Shown here piece after piece: positions 25,505 to 33,671 of a stretch of DNA of 64,000 nt (position 1 is its first letter; each line of letters begins with the position of its first letter). Under the pieces are notes generated by a model. The model was not told the origin of the DNA. It was given only the letters and a program-made list of their open reading frames with translations, and searched no databases. The position numbers and the translations under genes are program-made. Source of the DNA: Bacteroidaceae bacterium (GTDB lineage: Bacteria; Bacteroidota; Bacteroidia; Bacteroidales; Bacteroidaceae); assembly GCA_902362595.1 (NCBI GenBank), contig CABIXF010000004.1:110870-174869 (forward strand). Direction: 5' to 3'.

Positions 25505-27310
25505 TTACGCGTTCTTGTTGGCACGCTTGCGTTCTGTTTCATCCAGGATGATCTTACGCATACGCATGCTCTTTGGAGTCACTTCCACGTATTCATCTTC
25601 CTTGATGTATTCCAGTGCCTCTTCCAGTGAGAAGATGACCGGCGGAATGATACGGGCCTTGTCGTCTGAACCGGAAGCACGCATGTTGGTCAGTTTCTTT
25701 GATTTGGTCACGTTGACCACCAGGTCGTTTTCATGTACGTGTTCACCTACCACCTGTCCGGCATATACTTCGTCCTGCGGATAGATGAAGAACTTACCGC
25801 GGTCTTGCAACTTGTCGATGGCGTAGGCAAAAGCTGTACCCGATTCCATGGCAATCATGGAGCCGTTGGTGCGGCGAGGAATGTCACCCTTGTACGGCTG
25901 ATATTCCTTGAAGCGGTGAGCCATGATGGCTTCTCCCTGAGAAGCGGTCAGCACGTTGGTACGCAGACCGATGATACCACGTGACGGCATGTCGAACTCG
26001 ATGTTCACACGGTCGCCTTGTGTTTCCATGGACACCATCTCACCCTTACGGCGGGTTACCATATCAATCATCTTGCTGGCAAATTCTTCGGGTACGCTGA
26101 TGGTCAGCTCTTCAATCGGTTCGCATTTCACGCCGTCGATTTCCTTGAAGATAACCTGCGGCTGTCCTACTTGGAGTTCGTAACCTTCACGGCGCATGGT
26201 CTCAATCAACACAGACAGATGGAGCACACCACGTCCGGATACAATCCATTTTCCATCTTCGTTTTCGGTCTTGCGTACGCGCAAAGCCAAGTTCTTGTCG
26301 AGCTCTTTCATCAGACGGTCGTGGATGTGACGGGAAGTCACGTATTTACCTTCTTTACCGAAGAACGGAGAGTCGTTGATAGTGAACAGCATGCTCATGG
26401 TCGGTTCGTCGATGGCGATAGGTGGCAGCGGTTCCGGGTTGTCGAAGTCGCAGATAGTATCACCGATTTCGAAGCCTTCCACACCGATGATGGCGCAGAT
26501 ATCACCGGAAGATACGGATTCTACCCGTTTGCGGCCCAGTCCTTCGAAGGTATGTACTTCCTTGATTTTTGATTTCACCATGGTGCCGTCTCGTTTGGCC
26601 AGAGTGATGTTCATGCCTTCTTTCAAGGTACCTCTATGCACACGGCCTACGGCGATACGTCCTGTGTAAGAAGAGTAGTCGAGTGAAGTAATCAACATCT
26701 GCGGCGTACCTTCCAGCTGTTGAGGAGCCGGGATGTATTTTATGATGGCATCCAGCAGCGGGGTGATGGTACCTGTCGGCGTTTTCCAGTCTTCGCCCAT
26801 CCAGTTGTTCTTGGCCGAACCGTAAAGTACGGGGAAGTCCAGCTGGTCTTCTGTGGCGTTGAGGCTGAACATCAGGTCGAATACCATTTCATACACTTCT
26901 TCCGGACGGCAGTTCGGTTTGTCCACTTTGTTAACCACCACAATCGGTTTCAGTCCGATTTGAAGGGCTTTCTGAAGCACGAAACGAGTCTGCGGCATCG
27001 GGCCTTCGAAGGCGTCAACCAGCAGAATACATCCGTCGGCCATGTTCAAGACACGTTCTACTTCTCCACCGAAGTCGGCGTGTCCCGGAGTATCGATAAT
27101 ATTGATTTTTGTACCGTTGTAGTTGATGGATACGTTTTTGGAAAGGATAGTGATACCTCTTTCCCGTTCCAGGTCGTTGTTATCCAAAACCAGTTCACCG
27201 TTGGTCTGGTCGTTGCGGAACAAATGTCCCGCCAGCATCATTTTGTCTACCAGGGTGGTTTTCCCGTGGTCGACGTGAGCAATAATGGCAATGTTTCTAA
27301 TATCTTGCAT
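25505..27310 (-). CDS. typA: Translational GTPase TypA/BipA
   Basis: Ribosome-associated GTPase related to EF-G, needed under stress and for 50S assembly. 601 residues from the ATG giving [24 protein letters not shown] eight codons upstream lies inside the promoter core, so it is rejected. Motifs: G1 AHVDHGKTT, switch [10 protein letters not shown]3 [11 protein letters not shown]4 [10 protein letters not shown]5 SAKN. Domain II, EF-G-like domains and the TypA-specific C-terminal domain ([22 protein letters not shown]) are intact. Single gene. Confidence 0.97.
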   Translation of the reverse strand: MQDIRNIAIIAHVDHGKTTLVDKMMLAGHLFRNDQTNGELVLDNNDLERERGITILSKNVSINYNGTKINIIDTPGHADFGGEVERVLNMADGCILLVDAFEGPMPQTRFVLQKALQIGLKPIVVVNKVDKPNCRPEEVYEMVFDLMFSLNATEDQLDFPVLYGSAKNNWMGEDWKTPTGTITPLLDAIIKYIPAPQQLEGTPQMLITSLDYSSYTGRIAVGRVHRGTLKEGMNITLAKRDGTMVKSKIKEVHTFEGLGRKRVESVSSGDICAIIGVEGFEIGDTICDFDNPEPLPPIAIDEPTMSMLFTINDSPFFGKEGKYVTSRHIHDRLMKELDKNLALRVRKTENEDGKWIVSGRGVLHLSVLIETMRREGYELQVGQPQVIFKEIDGVKCEPIEELTISVPEEFASKMIDMVTRRKGEMVSMETQGDRVNIEFDMPSRGIIGLRTNVLTASQGEAIMAHRFKEYQPYKGDIPRRTNGSMIAMESGTAFAYAIDKLQDRGKFFIYPQDEVYAGQVVGEHVHENDLVVNVTKSKKLTNMRASGSDDKARIIPPVIFSLEEALEYIKEDEYVEVTPKSMRMRKIILDETERKRANKNA

Positions 27311-27330
27311 ACTATACCTATAATTTGTGC

Positions 27331-27339
27331 GCAAAGGTA
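27331..27339 (-). promoter_or_regulatory. -7 element (TACCTTTGC) for typA
   Basis: Perfect TAnnTTTGC on the reverse strand. Transcription near 27324 gives a leader of about 14 bases and fixes the typA start at 27310. Confidence 0.6.
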
Positions 27340-27656
27340 CGATTTTTCTTCGAAAAAATCATTGTAAATAAATTGTAAATAAAAAGAATAAGCAAGTGAA
27401 TCCCTACGGATTTGTCAGCTTATCGCTTTTTATTCTGTTTCGGTTGTGGTAAAGATAATTTTCTATCTGTTTGCAAAGACTTTCAGTTGGTGCTGCGAGG
27501 TGCGTGAAGAGATTTTGGGAATGCAAATCCTACAATTGGAGATTATTTTTGTGATGTGTCGATTGTCTTGGAAGTAGACCGATTTCGATTCGTAACAAAT
27601 GTAAGAAGATTTCTCAAATCTTATGGTTTATAGGTATACTTTTGGCAGGAACTCGC
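27340..27656. other. Intergenic region with an orphan terminator-like hairpin
   Basis: Between typA and the cation efflux gene I see no convincing gene. At 27381-27431 AAAAAG-ATAAGC pairs with GCTTAT-CTTTTT (an internal bulge in between), followed on the forward strand by TTTTTATTC. No forward-strand gene precedes it. The longest small frame noted is 18 codons from 27519, with nothing to support it. Confidence 0.4.
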
Positions 27657-27665
27657 TAACTTTGC
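27657..27665 (+). promoter_or_regulatory. -7 element (TAACTTTGC) for the cation efflux gene
   Basis: Perfect TAnnTTTGC, 27 bases before the start codon. A TTTG at 27641 is only 12 bases upstream, too close to be its -33 partner. Confidence 0.55.
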
Positions 27666-27692
27666 TGTCCGTTTATAAAAAGTGAGAGAAAA

Positions 27693-28688
27693 ATGAACGA
27701 GGAACAGCTTAAGCAGAAAGTACAAAAAAGGATTGTATTGATTTCTTCCTTGATACTGATTGGGAAGTTTGCGGCCTATTGGCTGACGAATTCTGTTGGA
27801 ATTTTGACGGATGCAATGGAAAGTATTGTCAATGTGGTGGCGGGGGCAGTCAGTCTTTATAGCCTTCATTGGTCGGCACAGCCAAAAGATAAAAGCCATC
27901 CTTTCGGACATGGAAAGATGGAACAGGTGTCGGCTTCTGTCGAAGGCATTCTGATTACGTTTGCCGGTGCATTGATTGTGTATGAAGGCGTGTCGCATTT
28001 GTTTTTCCCGGTGGGCATACAGAAATTGGATGTGGGTATCTACATCGTCGCTTTTTCCGGACTGGTCAATTACCTGATGGGCTGGTATAGCGTGCGTATC
28101 GGGAAACGGTATAATTCAATGGCTTTGATTGCAGGGGGAAAGCATCTGCAGTCGGACACGTATTCTACCATCGGACTGGTGGCCGGGTTGCTTTTGCTTT
28201 ATTTCACTAAAATAGCCTGGATTGATAGCGTACTGGCCTTCTTGTTTGGAGGAATTATTATCGTGACGGGAATTTCCATTTTGCGCAAGACGATTGCGAA
28301 TCTGCTGGACAAGGCGGATGAGGCTTTGCTGAACGACATAGCGCTGGAGTTGAATGAGAAACGTTCTCCCGATTGGATTGACATTCACAATGCCAAGGTT
28401 ATCAAGTATGGAAGTTACTTGTATATGGATTGTGATTTGACACTTCCCTGGTTTTACACCATTGAAGAAGGGCATCGTGAAGGAGCCCGTTTGAAACAAA
28501 TTCTGGAAAAGAAATATGCCGACCGGATTCAGTTGACGATACACCTGGATCCTTGTACGGTTTTTGAGCAGGCAAAGTGTCGGAGTTGCTCTTGCAAAAA
28601 ATGTCAAACGCGTAAAATGGGTTTTGAACAGGTCGAACCGATTACATCGGCTACTTTTATTGAACATGCCAATGAGCTGAAGTCGTGA
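27693..28688 (+). CDS. Cation diffusion facilitator (Zn/Fe/Mn efflux type)
   Basis: 331 residues, inner-membrane proton/metal antiporter. About six helices occupy residues 12-210. The metal site in helix 2 reads SVGILTDAMESIVNV; the family usually has HxxxD or DxxxD, and here Asp (about 37) and Glu lie in that position. SHPFGHGKMEQ (about 69-79) is the conserved family loop. Helix 5 has GGKHLQSDTYSTIG. A cytoplasmic domain follows, ending in a Cys-rich tail (KCRSCSCKKCQTRKM, about 295-310) that may bind metal. The metal cannot be assigned. Single gene. Confidence 0.9.
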   Translation: MNEEQLKQKVQKRIVLISSLILIGKFAAYWLTNSVGILTDAMESIVNVVAGAVSLYSLHWSAQPKDKSHPFGHGKMEQVSASVEGILITFAGALIVYEGVSHLFFPVGIQKLDVGIYIVAFSGLVNYLMGWYSVRIGKRYNSMALIAGGKHLQSDTYSTIGLVAGLLLLYFTKIAWIDSVLAFLFGGIIIVTGISILRKTIANLLDKADEALLNDIALELNEKRSPDWIDIHNAKVIKYGSYLYMDCDLTLPWFYTIEEGHREGARLKQILEKKYADRIQLTIHLDPCTVFEQAKCRSCSCKKCQTRKMGFEQVEPITSATFIEHANELKS

Positions 28689-28727
28689 GACTCTTGGGTT
28701 TGTTTTTTGAAAAAAAGTTGTAAAACG

Positions 28728-28759
28728 CTTGTAGTCTGAAAGATTATGCTTACCTTTGC
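28728..28759 (+). promoter_or_regulatory. Promoter of rpsO
   Basis: TACCTTTGC (28751-28759) with CTTG (28728-28731) 19 bases upstream, close to the full Bacteroides -33/-7 pattern. Transcription begins near 28766, about 35 bases before rpsO. Confidence 0.65.
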
Positions 28760-28801
28760 ATCCGCAAATCAAATTTATACATTTTAATAAACAGTCAAAT
28801 T

Positions 28802-29071
28802 ATGTATTTAGACGCAGCTAAAAAACAAGAAATCTTTGGAAAGTACGGAAAGTCTAACACTGATACTGGCTCACCTGAAGCGCAGATAGCATTGTTTTCA
28901 TACCGTATTTCTCACCTGACTGAGCACATGAAGCTCAACAGAAAAGATTATAGCACTGAAAGAGCTTTGACAACTTTGGTAGGTAAGCGTCGTTCTTTGC
29001 TGAACTACCTGAAGAGCCGTGATATCGAAAGATATCGTGCCATTGTCAAGGAACTGGGTCTTCGTAAGTAA
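28802..29071 (+). CDS. rpsO: 30S ribosomal protein S15
   Basis: 89 residues, the normal length. Binds 16S rRNA in the central domain during 30S assembly. The signature stretches TGSPEAQIALFSYRISHLTEH and HxxHxxR-like KLNRKDYSTERALTTLVGKRRSLLNYL are intact. Stand-alone transcription unit with its own promoter and a strong terminator. Codon use leans to GGT, CGT and AAC as expected for a highly expressed gene. Confidence 0.98.
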   Translation: MYLDAAKKQEIFGKYGKSNTDTGSPEAQIALFSYRISHLTEHMKLNRKDYSTERALTTLVGKRRSLLNYLKSRDIERYRAIVKELGLRK

Positions 29072-29096
29072 TCCGTTACTTGCTGCAGGCAAAAAT

Positions 29097-29136
29097 AAGA
29101 GGCTGAACTCCATAAGGGTTCAGCCTCTTGTTTTTT
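29097..29136. terminator. Terminator after rpsO
   Basis: AAGAGGCTGAAC (29097-29108) pairs perfectly with GTTCAGCCTCTT (29118-29129), followed by G and six Ts. It may also stop the converging regulator gene. Confidence 0.92.
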
Positions 29137-29172
29137 ATGGAATGGAATATGGGGGAATGCAAATACTCGATT

Positions 29173-29817
29173 TCAAAACCAGTTCTTCCATTTGCAAATG
29201 AGTTCGGCTACATTTTTGGCATCCATTTTCAGAAGCAGTCTTTTCCGGTAAGTTTGTATGGTGTTGATACTGAGGAAGAGTTGTTTGGATATTTCGTTTG
29301 TACTCATACCTTGTGCCAGCAGTTTGAGGATTTCCTGCTCACGTGGCGACAGGATAGAAGGGTCATTGTATGAGGGATTCAGAATACGTTTGTGTACACA
29401 CAATTCATGGAATTCCTTGCTATAATAAGATTTCCCTTCTTTCAAGGCAGAAATGGCGGCGTCCAGTTCCTTGATGTCCGCTTGTTTGGATACGGCTCCT
29501 TGTATGTACGGACGGAAAGAGGGTTGTGCCAGCTTGGCCACAATCCAAGGTTCGTCGTGCATGGTATAGATGAGAAGCTGGCTTTCGGGAGATAAATCAT
29601 GCAGTTGTTGGATAAGTGCGAATCCGTCTTGGTCGGGATACTGCAGGTCAATGATACATAGGTCGAAAGGAGATTCTGTGAGGACCTGTGTCAGAAGTGA
29701 GGGATCATGGATGACAACGCATTCTGCATTCTCGTGTTTGCTGGCAATTGTTTTTATGCCTAAAGCCACAATGGGATGGTCATCTATAATCAGGATTCTG
29801 AAGACTTCTGTATGCAT
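29173..29817 (-). CDS. NarL/LuxR-family response regulator
   Basis: 214 residues. Receiver domain (about 6-125) with acidic pocket IIDDHP, phospho-acceptor Asp57 in LCIIDLQYPDQDG, and the conserved Lys in GAVSKQ (about 111). The LuxR-type helix-turn-helix (about 148-210) includes LSPREQEILKLLAQGMSTNE, IQTYRKRLLLKM and AELI. It lies 5 bases after the TPR histidine kinase on the same strand, so the two form a two-component pair. Regulon unknown. Confidence 0.93.
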   Translation of the reverse strand: MHTEVFRILIIDDHPIVALGIKTIASKHENAECVVIHDPSLLTQVLTESPFDLCIIDLQYPDQDGFALIQQLHDLSPESQLLIYTMHDEPWIVAKLAQPSFRPYIQGAVSKQADIKELDAAISALKEGKSYYSKEFHELCVHKRILNPSYNDPSILSPREQEILKLLAQGMSTNEISKQLFLSINTIQTYRKRLLLKMDAKNVAELICKWKNWF

Positions 29818-29822
29818 ATCGT

Positions 29823-31703
29823 TTATTCCGGTTGAAATGTCAGTTCAAATATATTTTCATGTTTGTCATCGTCTCTGTATTGCCGTGTAGAGCCGTGGAT
29901 AATCTTGACTCGGTCTGCGATGGTATGAAGACCGATGCCTCGGATACCGGTGGCAGGCAGAGGTGCTGTGGCCTGTTGTCCGTTATCAGTGATGGTCAGC
30001 AGGTAGTTTTTTGTGTCGGCAAGCCAGGAGAATCCGACGTGAATTTCGGTAGCCTGTGCGTGCTGGAGGATATTCATGGTGATTTCTTGGACAATGCGGT
30101 ACACGTTGTGGGCTATATCTGGCAAGAGTGCATGTGTCTCCGTCTGGAGGTGGCCGTCTGTTGTATAACTGATTGTTACCTTGAAGCTTTCAGCCAGGTT
30201 GCGCGTCATTTGTTCCAATAGGTCATCCAGTCCTACATGGTCGAATACAGGTGGCATCAGCTTGTGCGAGATGGTACGTACGTTTTTTCTAAGTTCCCCG
30301 ACAGAAGCCGACAGTTCTTTGTGCCCTTCTATTTCCGTTTTCATCTGCAAGGCCAGCAGGTCGTTGGCAATACCGTCGTGCAGTTCTTTGGCAAAGTACT
30401 TGCATTCTTCTTCCAGGCCATCAATGAACCGTTTGGCTGATTCCAGTTTCTTTTCCTGTTCTATTTGTTGCAGTTTCCGTTCTGCCATTTTCCGTTTTTG
30501 CCGTTGTGTGAGGATAATGAGGACAATACCCATAAGCAGCAAAACCAGAATGATGCAGATGGTGAGCAGGTGCATTTTCGACCGCAGGACTTTATGCTGT
30601 AGCTGGGCGATTTCCAGTTCCTTCTCCTGTGTCTGATACTTGACGTTGAACTCAGCGATTTGCTTGGTCAGTTGCTCTTTTGCCAGTGAGTCTGTCCACA
30701 TTCGGGCACTGTCCATGTACAGGAAAGCCTTTTCCGGTTGTCCGGTGTGTTGGTAGCATACGGCCATTTTCTCAAACAAGGATTTTTTCTCGGTTCCGCT
30801 CGGAGTAGTATTCAGGTAGATGAGGTCTTTTAATGCTTTTGCATACTGTCGGCTTTCGTAGTATGCCGTAGATCTTACCTGAATGAAACCAATGGCCGGG
30901 ATAGAGTGGATGGACACCTTTTTCAATAGCTCATTTCCTTTTTGTATATAATAGGTGATGGAATCATTTTGGTGTGTACGTTGGAAATAACGGTAAAGAC
31001 TGGAGATGCACCGTAGTTGCCATTCAGGGTTCTCCTGTGGACTGGAGGCTATCTGCCAGGCTTTTCGGGCAGAAAATCCCGCTTCTTCGGTTTTGTTGAT
31101 TTGGGCTTTGATGCCTGCCCTTACCTGCCAGATGTTGAAGGTAGTCAGCGTGTCGTTGGTCTGTTGTACATATTGCAAGGCCTGGTCGATGAATTTTTCG
31201 GCCTCCGGATAATGCTTTAAGTTGAAATGGAAAACGCCCAGGTTGAGGCTCAGGTTGGCGAGCCAGCTGGCATCTCCATATTTTACTGCGGCATCCAGGG
31301 CTTTGTTGTAATAATAAATGGCGGAGTCTTGCATGTTGTGCCGGTGGTAAAGGATGCCCAGGTCATTGTATACGCTGACATGGGTCTCTAAATTTTTTAC
31401 CCGCGGAAGGTAGGGGAGTACTTTCTTCTTCGTTTCCAGTGCAGCAGGCAGATTGCCTCTATAAACCAAAAGGGTGGCTTGTTCATTGAGAAGAATAGGG
31501 TATACGGGCGATTCTTTCGCTCCTTTGGTGGCAAAGGCACGGTCAAAGTAGTATTGGGCGGAGTCGTATGCGCCGTCTGCCATGAGGGAAGCTGCTTTGT
31601 CATACCATCGGGTCAGAAGGGTGTCCAGCGGAATGGAACGACAGGTCATCGGGCAATAAATCAACAAACAGAATAGTAGACAGGATAAACGAAACACACG
31701 CAT
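29823..31703 (-). CDS. TPR-sensor histidine kinase (NarX/HisKA_3 type)
   Basis: 626 residues from the ATG that follows GAGGAAGTT, a good Shine-Dalgarno site. An upstream TTG would add 38 residues without a signal sequence. A signal peptide or anchor (FRLSCLLFCLLIYCPMTC) precedes a periplasmic TPR array (about 20-370), then one membrane segment (MHLLTICIILVLLLMGIVLIIL, about 385), a coiled coil, the HisKA_3 phosphoacceptor His in KELHDGIANDLL, and an ATPase domain with NVYRIVQEITMNILQHAQA and DNG...GIGLHTI. Partner of the LuxR regulator. The signal is unknown. Confidence 0.92.
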   Translation of the reverse strand: MRVFRLSCLLFCLLIYCPMTCRSIPLDTLLTRWYDKAASLMADGAYDSAQYYFDRAFATKGAKESPVYPILLNEQATLLVYRGNLPAALETKKKVLPYLPRVKNLETHVSVYNDLGILYHRHNMQDSAIYYYNKALDAAVKYGDASWLANLSLNLGVFHFNLKHYPEAEKFIDQALQYVQQTNDTLTTFNIWQVRAGIKAQINKTEEAGFSARKAWQIASSPQENPEWQLRCISSLYRYFQRTHQNDSITYYIQKGNELLKKVSIHSIPAIGFIQVRSTAYYESRQYAKALKDLIYLNTTPSGTEKKSLFEKMAVCYQHTGQPEKAFLYMDSARMWTDSLAKEQLTKQIAEFNVKYQTQEKELEIAQLQHKVLRSKMHLLTICIILVLLLMGIVLIILTQRQKRKMAERKLQQIEQEKKLESAKRFIDGLEEECKYFAKELHDGIANDLLALQMKTEIEGHKELSASVGELRKNVRTISHKLMPPVFDHVGLDDLLEQMTRNLAESFKVTISYTTDGHLQTETHALLPDIAHNVYRIVQEITMNILQHAQATEIHVGFSWLADTKNYLLTITDNGQQATAPLPATGIRGIGLHTIADRVKIIHGSTRQYRDDDKHENIFELTFQPE

Positions 31704-31837
31704 AACTTCCTCAATTAAAATTTGTACGGGTAAAAATACATCGTTTTTTTTACTTTTATTGGATTTTGAACTTGGTATTTTTGCTCTCTTGTGAAAATTA
31801 GCTGTTTTAGGTGACAAATTTATAAAATTTCCCTGCG

Positions 31838-31846
31838 TATCTTTGT
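31838..31846 (+). promoter_or_regulatory. -7 element (TATCTTTGT) for the secreted-protein pair
   Basis: One base off TAnnTTTGC, 51 bases before the lipoprotein gene and divergent from the kinase gene. Confidence 0.5.
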
Positions 31847-31897
31847 CTAAAATCCGGTGACCAGTCCGGAGAAGTTTTTTTAATACAATTTGGAACT

Positions 31898-32587
31898 ATG
31901 AAAACGAGAAAAATGATTTCGGCTTTTGTCCTTCTGGCAGCCTTGTCGTCTTGTGGCGGAAATTCTTCTGATAAGATGTTCGGTGATATACCGGGTATTT
32001 ATGAAGAAAAGATGGTTAAATTGGTAAAAAACATGCAGGAGGTTGATGCTAGTAGCAGTCAGTCGGGGGCTTTGGAGATGCTGGCCGATTTTGCCAAAGA
32101 AATGGAAGAATTGGAGAAAGAAATGGCTCCGTTGGCCGAGAAGATGAAAGGGCGTACGGTAGACTACACGGTGGAAGAGGGACTGCCTTATCAGATAGTG
32201 TCGGATATCCAGATAGAAGAAATGAAATTGCCCGATGTGACAGTGATAGGTAGCAGAGATTCTGAAATCCGGTTAAAGGTAAAGTTTGATGCCGTTGTAA
32301 CAGGAGTGAGCGAAGGTTCTTATATAAATCTGTATTATCTGCTGTCGGGTGACAAGGGAAATGTAGGTTACGGAACGTTCCGTTCTGGACAGAAAGCTGC
32401 TGTCGGGGATACGTTGCATTTGGAGGAGACAATTTATGCTCCTGATGTGCCGGCGGAGTATCAGGAGAGCTGTCGTTCACTGACGTTTGTATCGGAACAA
32501 GCTTTTGATTCGGAACGCAAAGTGATTCGGGATAAACAGAAAGAATGGAGCGAAGCACGGAAAAAAGAATTGGGCCTTGATAAATAA
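31898..32587 (+). CDS. Lipoprotein of unknown function
   Basis: 229 residues. A signal peptide ends in lipobox LAALSSCGG (Cys about 20), so it is lipid-anchored in the envelope. A Glu/Lys-rich helical stretch (FAKEMEELEKEMAPLAEKM, about 63-82) suggests a coiled coil. A beta-rich region follows (LPDVTVIGSRDSEIRLKVKFD), and the C-terminus is charged. I do not recognise a family. It is followed after 20 bases by another secreted unknown, probably co-transcribed. Confidence 0.75.
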   Translation: MKTRKMISAFVLLAALSSCGGNSSDKMFGDIPGIYEEKMVKLVKNMQEVDASSSQSGALEMLADFAKEMEELEKEMAPLAEKMKGRTVDYTVEEGLPYQIVSDIQIEEMKLPDVTVIGSRDSEIRLKVKFDAVVTGVSEGSYINLYYLLSGDKGNVGYGTFRSGQKAAVGDTLHLEETIYAPDVPAEYQESCRSLTFVSEQAFDSERKVIRDKQKEWSEARKKELGLDK

Positions 32588-32607
32588 GGTATTTATTAGA
32601 AAAAAAT

Positions 32608-33183
32608 ATGAAGAAGAAAGTATTTTATGCATTGCTCTGTGCGGGCTTGTTGTTGTCAGGGTTGGATGCACAGGCACAGGAAAAAAAGAAGAAAGGTTTT
32701 GGAGGATTCTTGAATAAAGTAAACAGTGCTTTGAATGAAACGAACCAGGCTTTGGAAGATGTCAACTCCACATTGGATGGGACAGCCAACAATGCCACGA
32801 AAACTGGAGGTGTGAAAGTTACTTCGCCTACAAGAAACCTGAAACTGGAATATAAAGGGAACTATGTGGAAGGAAATGACGTCGTGGTAGAATTCATGCT
32901 TTCCAATACAACCGACAAATCTATCGGCCTGAACTGGGGAGGAGGAACTGCATGGGATGACCAGGGGAATTCCTATAGCTTTGGTGACATGGAGTTCACT
33001 ATTGGAGGAAAAGATGTAGGCCCGACGGGTGTAGAGGTTCCTACAGAAGTACCTGTCAAGGCTGTAATTCGCTTGAAAAAGGTGGATTCGAAGGCAAAGG
33101 CTATCGCAAAAATAACCATCAACACTTACCAGTATCAAGGTTTTCAAGTCAGAAAGTTTACCATTGCCCGGGAAGACATGTGA
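32608..33183 (+). CDS. Secreted protein of unknown function
   Basis: 191 residues. A signal peptide (FYALLCAGLLLSGLDAQAQ, cleaved near 24) is followed by a Lys/Gly-rich linker (EKKKKGFGGFLNKVNSALNE), a short helical region, and a beta sandwich (about 70-190) with GNDVVVEFMLSNTTDKSIGLN and VEVPTEVPVKAVIRLKKV. That pattern resembles an Ig-like or DUF4352-like fold, but I would not name it. Likely in one transcript with the lipoprotein before it and ended by the hairpin downstream. Confidence 0.72.
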   Translation: MKKKVFYALLCAGLLLSGLDAQAQEKKKKGFGGFLNKVNSALNETNQALEDVNSTLDGTANNATKTGGVKVTSPTRNLKLEYKGNYVEGNDVVVEFMLSNTTDKSIGLNWGGGTAWDDQGNSYSFGDMEFTIGGKDVGPTGVEVPTEVPVKAVIRLKKVDSKAKAIAKITINTYQYQGFQVRKFTIAREDM

Positions 33184-33235
33184 AACGCGTGAAGTGAGAA
33201 TCAGGTTTTAAAATTATAGGACATAAAATTATTTC

Positions 33236-33280
33236 AGAGAGGCTGCTTCAAATTTTTGGAGACGGCCTCTTTGCTTGTTT
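33236..33280 (+). terminator. Hairpin terminator before tRNA-Arg
   Basis: AGAGAGGC (33236-33243) pairs with GCCTCTTT (33265-33272). The stem extends inward with one mismatch and is followed by T-rich sequence. It ends the secreted-protein pair and may also trim the converging tRNA transcript. Confidence 0.7.
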
Positions 33281-33297
33281 TGGGATGTTCAGATATG

Positions 33298-33369
33298 TAC
33301 CTCGGAGGGGAATCGAACCCCTATCTAAAGTTTAGGAAACTTCTATTCTATCCGTTGAACTACCAAGGC
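33298..33369 (-). tRNA. tRNA-Arg, anticodon CCU (reads AGG)
   Basis: 72 bases that fold into a full cloverleaf. The acceptor GCCTTGG pairs with CCGAGGT and A73 is the discriminator. D arm is GTTC/GAAT, the anticodon stem GAAGT/ACTTT holds loop TTCCTAA with anticodon CCT, and the T arm is AGGGG/CCCCT with loop TTCGATT. The 3' CCA is not encoded. Alone, not in a cluster. Confidence 0.95.
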
Positions 33370-33377
33370 AATCTTTC

Positions 33378-33386
33378 GCAAAAGTA
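33378..33386 (-). promoter_or_regulatory. -7 element (TACTTTTGC) for tRNA-Arg
   Basis: Perfect TAnnTTTGC on the reverse strand, 8 bases before the mature tRNA 5' end, so transcription begins at or next to the tRNA. Confidence 0.55.
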
Positions 33387-33469
33387 AGCCTTTTTATTGA
33401 AAATCCATGATTTTGAGATGAAAAAAGAGGATTTGTGAGGATTTTTTCAGTCTTTAGAGGAGGGATAAA

Positions 33470-33557
33470 AAACGCTTAGACGTTTTAGATAAAACGCCTA
33501 AGCGTTTGGTTTGAAATGTCGAAGCGTTTTACTTCAAATGCTTAGACGTTTTGGAAA
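33470..33557. repeat. Four tandem 22-bp units with palindromic cores
   Basis: Units start at 33470, 33492, 33514 and 33536, exactly 22 bases apart. Each has a 16-base near-palindromic core, AAACGCTTAGACGTTT or its reverse-complement type AAACGCCTAAGCGTTT, and a variable 6-base spacer. Units one and two can fold on each other (AACGCTTAG with CTAAGCGTT plus CGTTTT with AAAACG). A decayed unit may precede at 33448. It lies between tRNA-Arg and korA in sequence without genes. Confidence 0.85.
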
Positions 33558-33579
33558 GGGGGATACCGTTTTTGTAAAG

Positions 33580-33640
33580 TGGCAAAAAATAACTCCAATT
33601 TTATTTTGTTTTTTTATGGAACTTCCCCATTTTTGCCAAA
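33580..33640 (+). other. Inverted repeat in the korA leader
   Basis: TGGCAAAAA (33580-33588) is the exact reverse complement of TTTTTGCCA (33632-33640), 43 bases apart and 31 bases before korA. It may be a leader structure or a dyad operator. I see no clear promoter core between the repeat array and korA. Confidence 0.35.
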
Positions 33641-33671
33641 ATTGATTTTGTGAACTTTAAATAAATACGAT

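Noticed and set aside
27310..27334. TTG start for typA eight codons upstream
   Set aside because: It lies within the -7 promoter element, so it would not be in the mRNA.
33470..33557. CRISPR array
   Set aside because: Units are imperfect, with 6-base spacers too short for CRISPR, and no cas genes are near.
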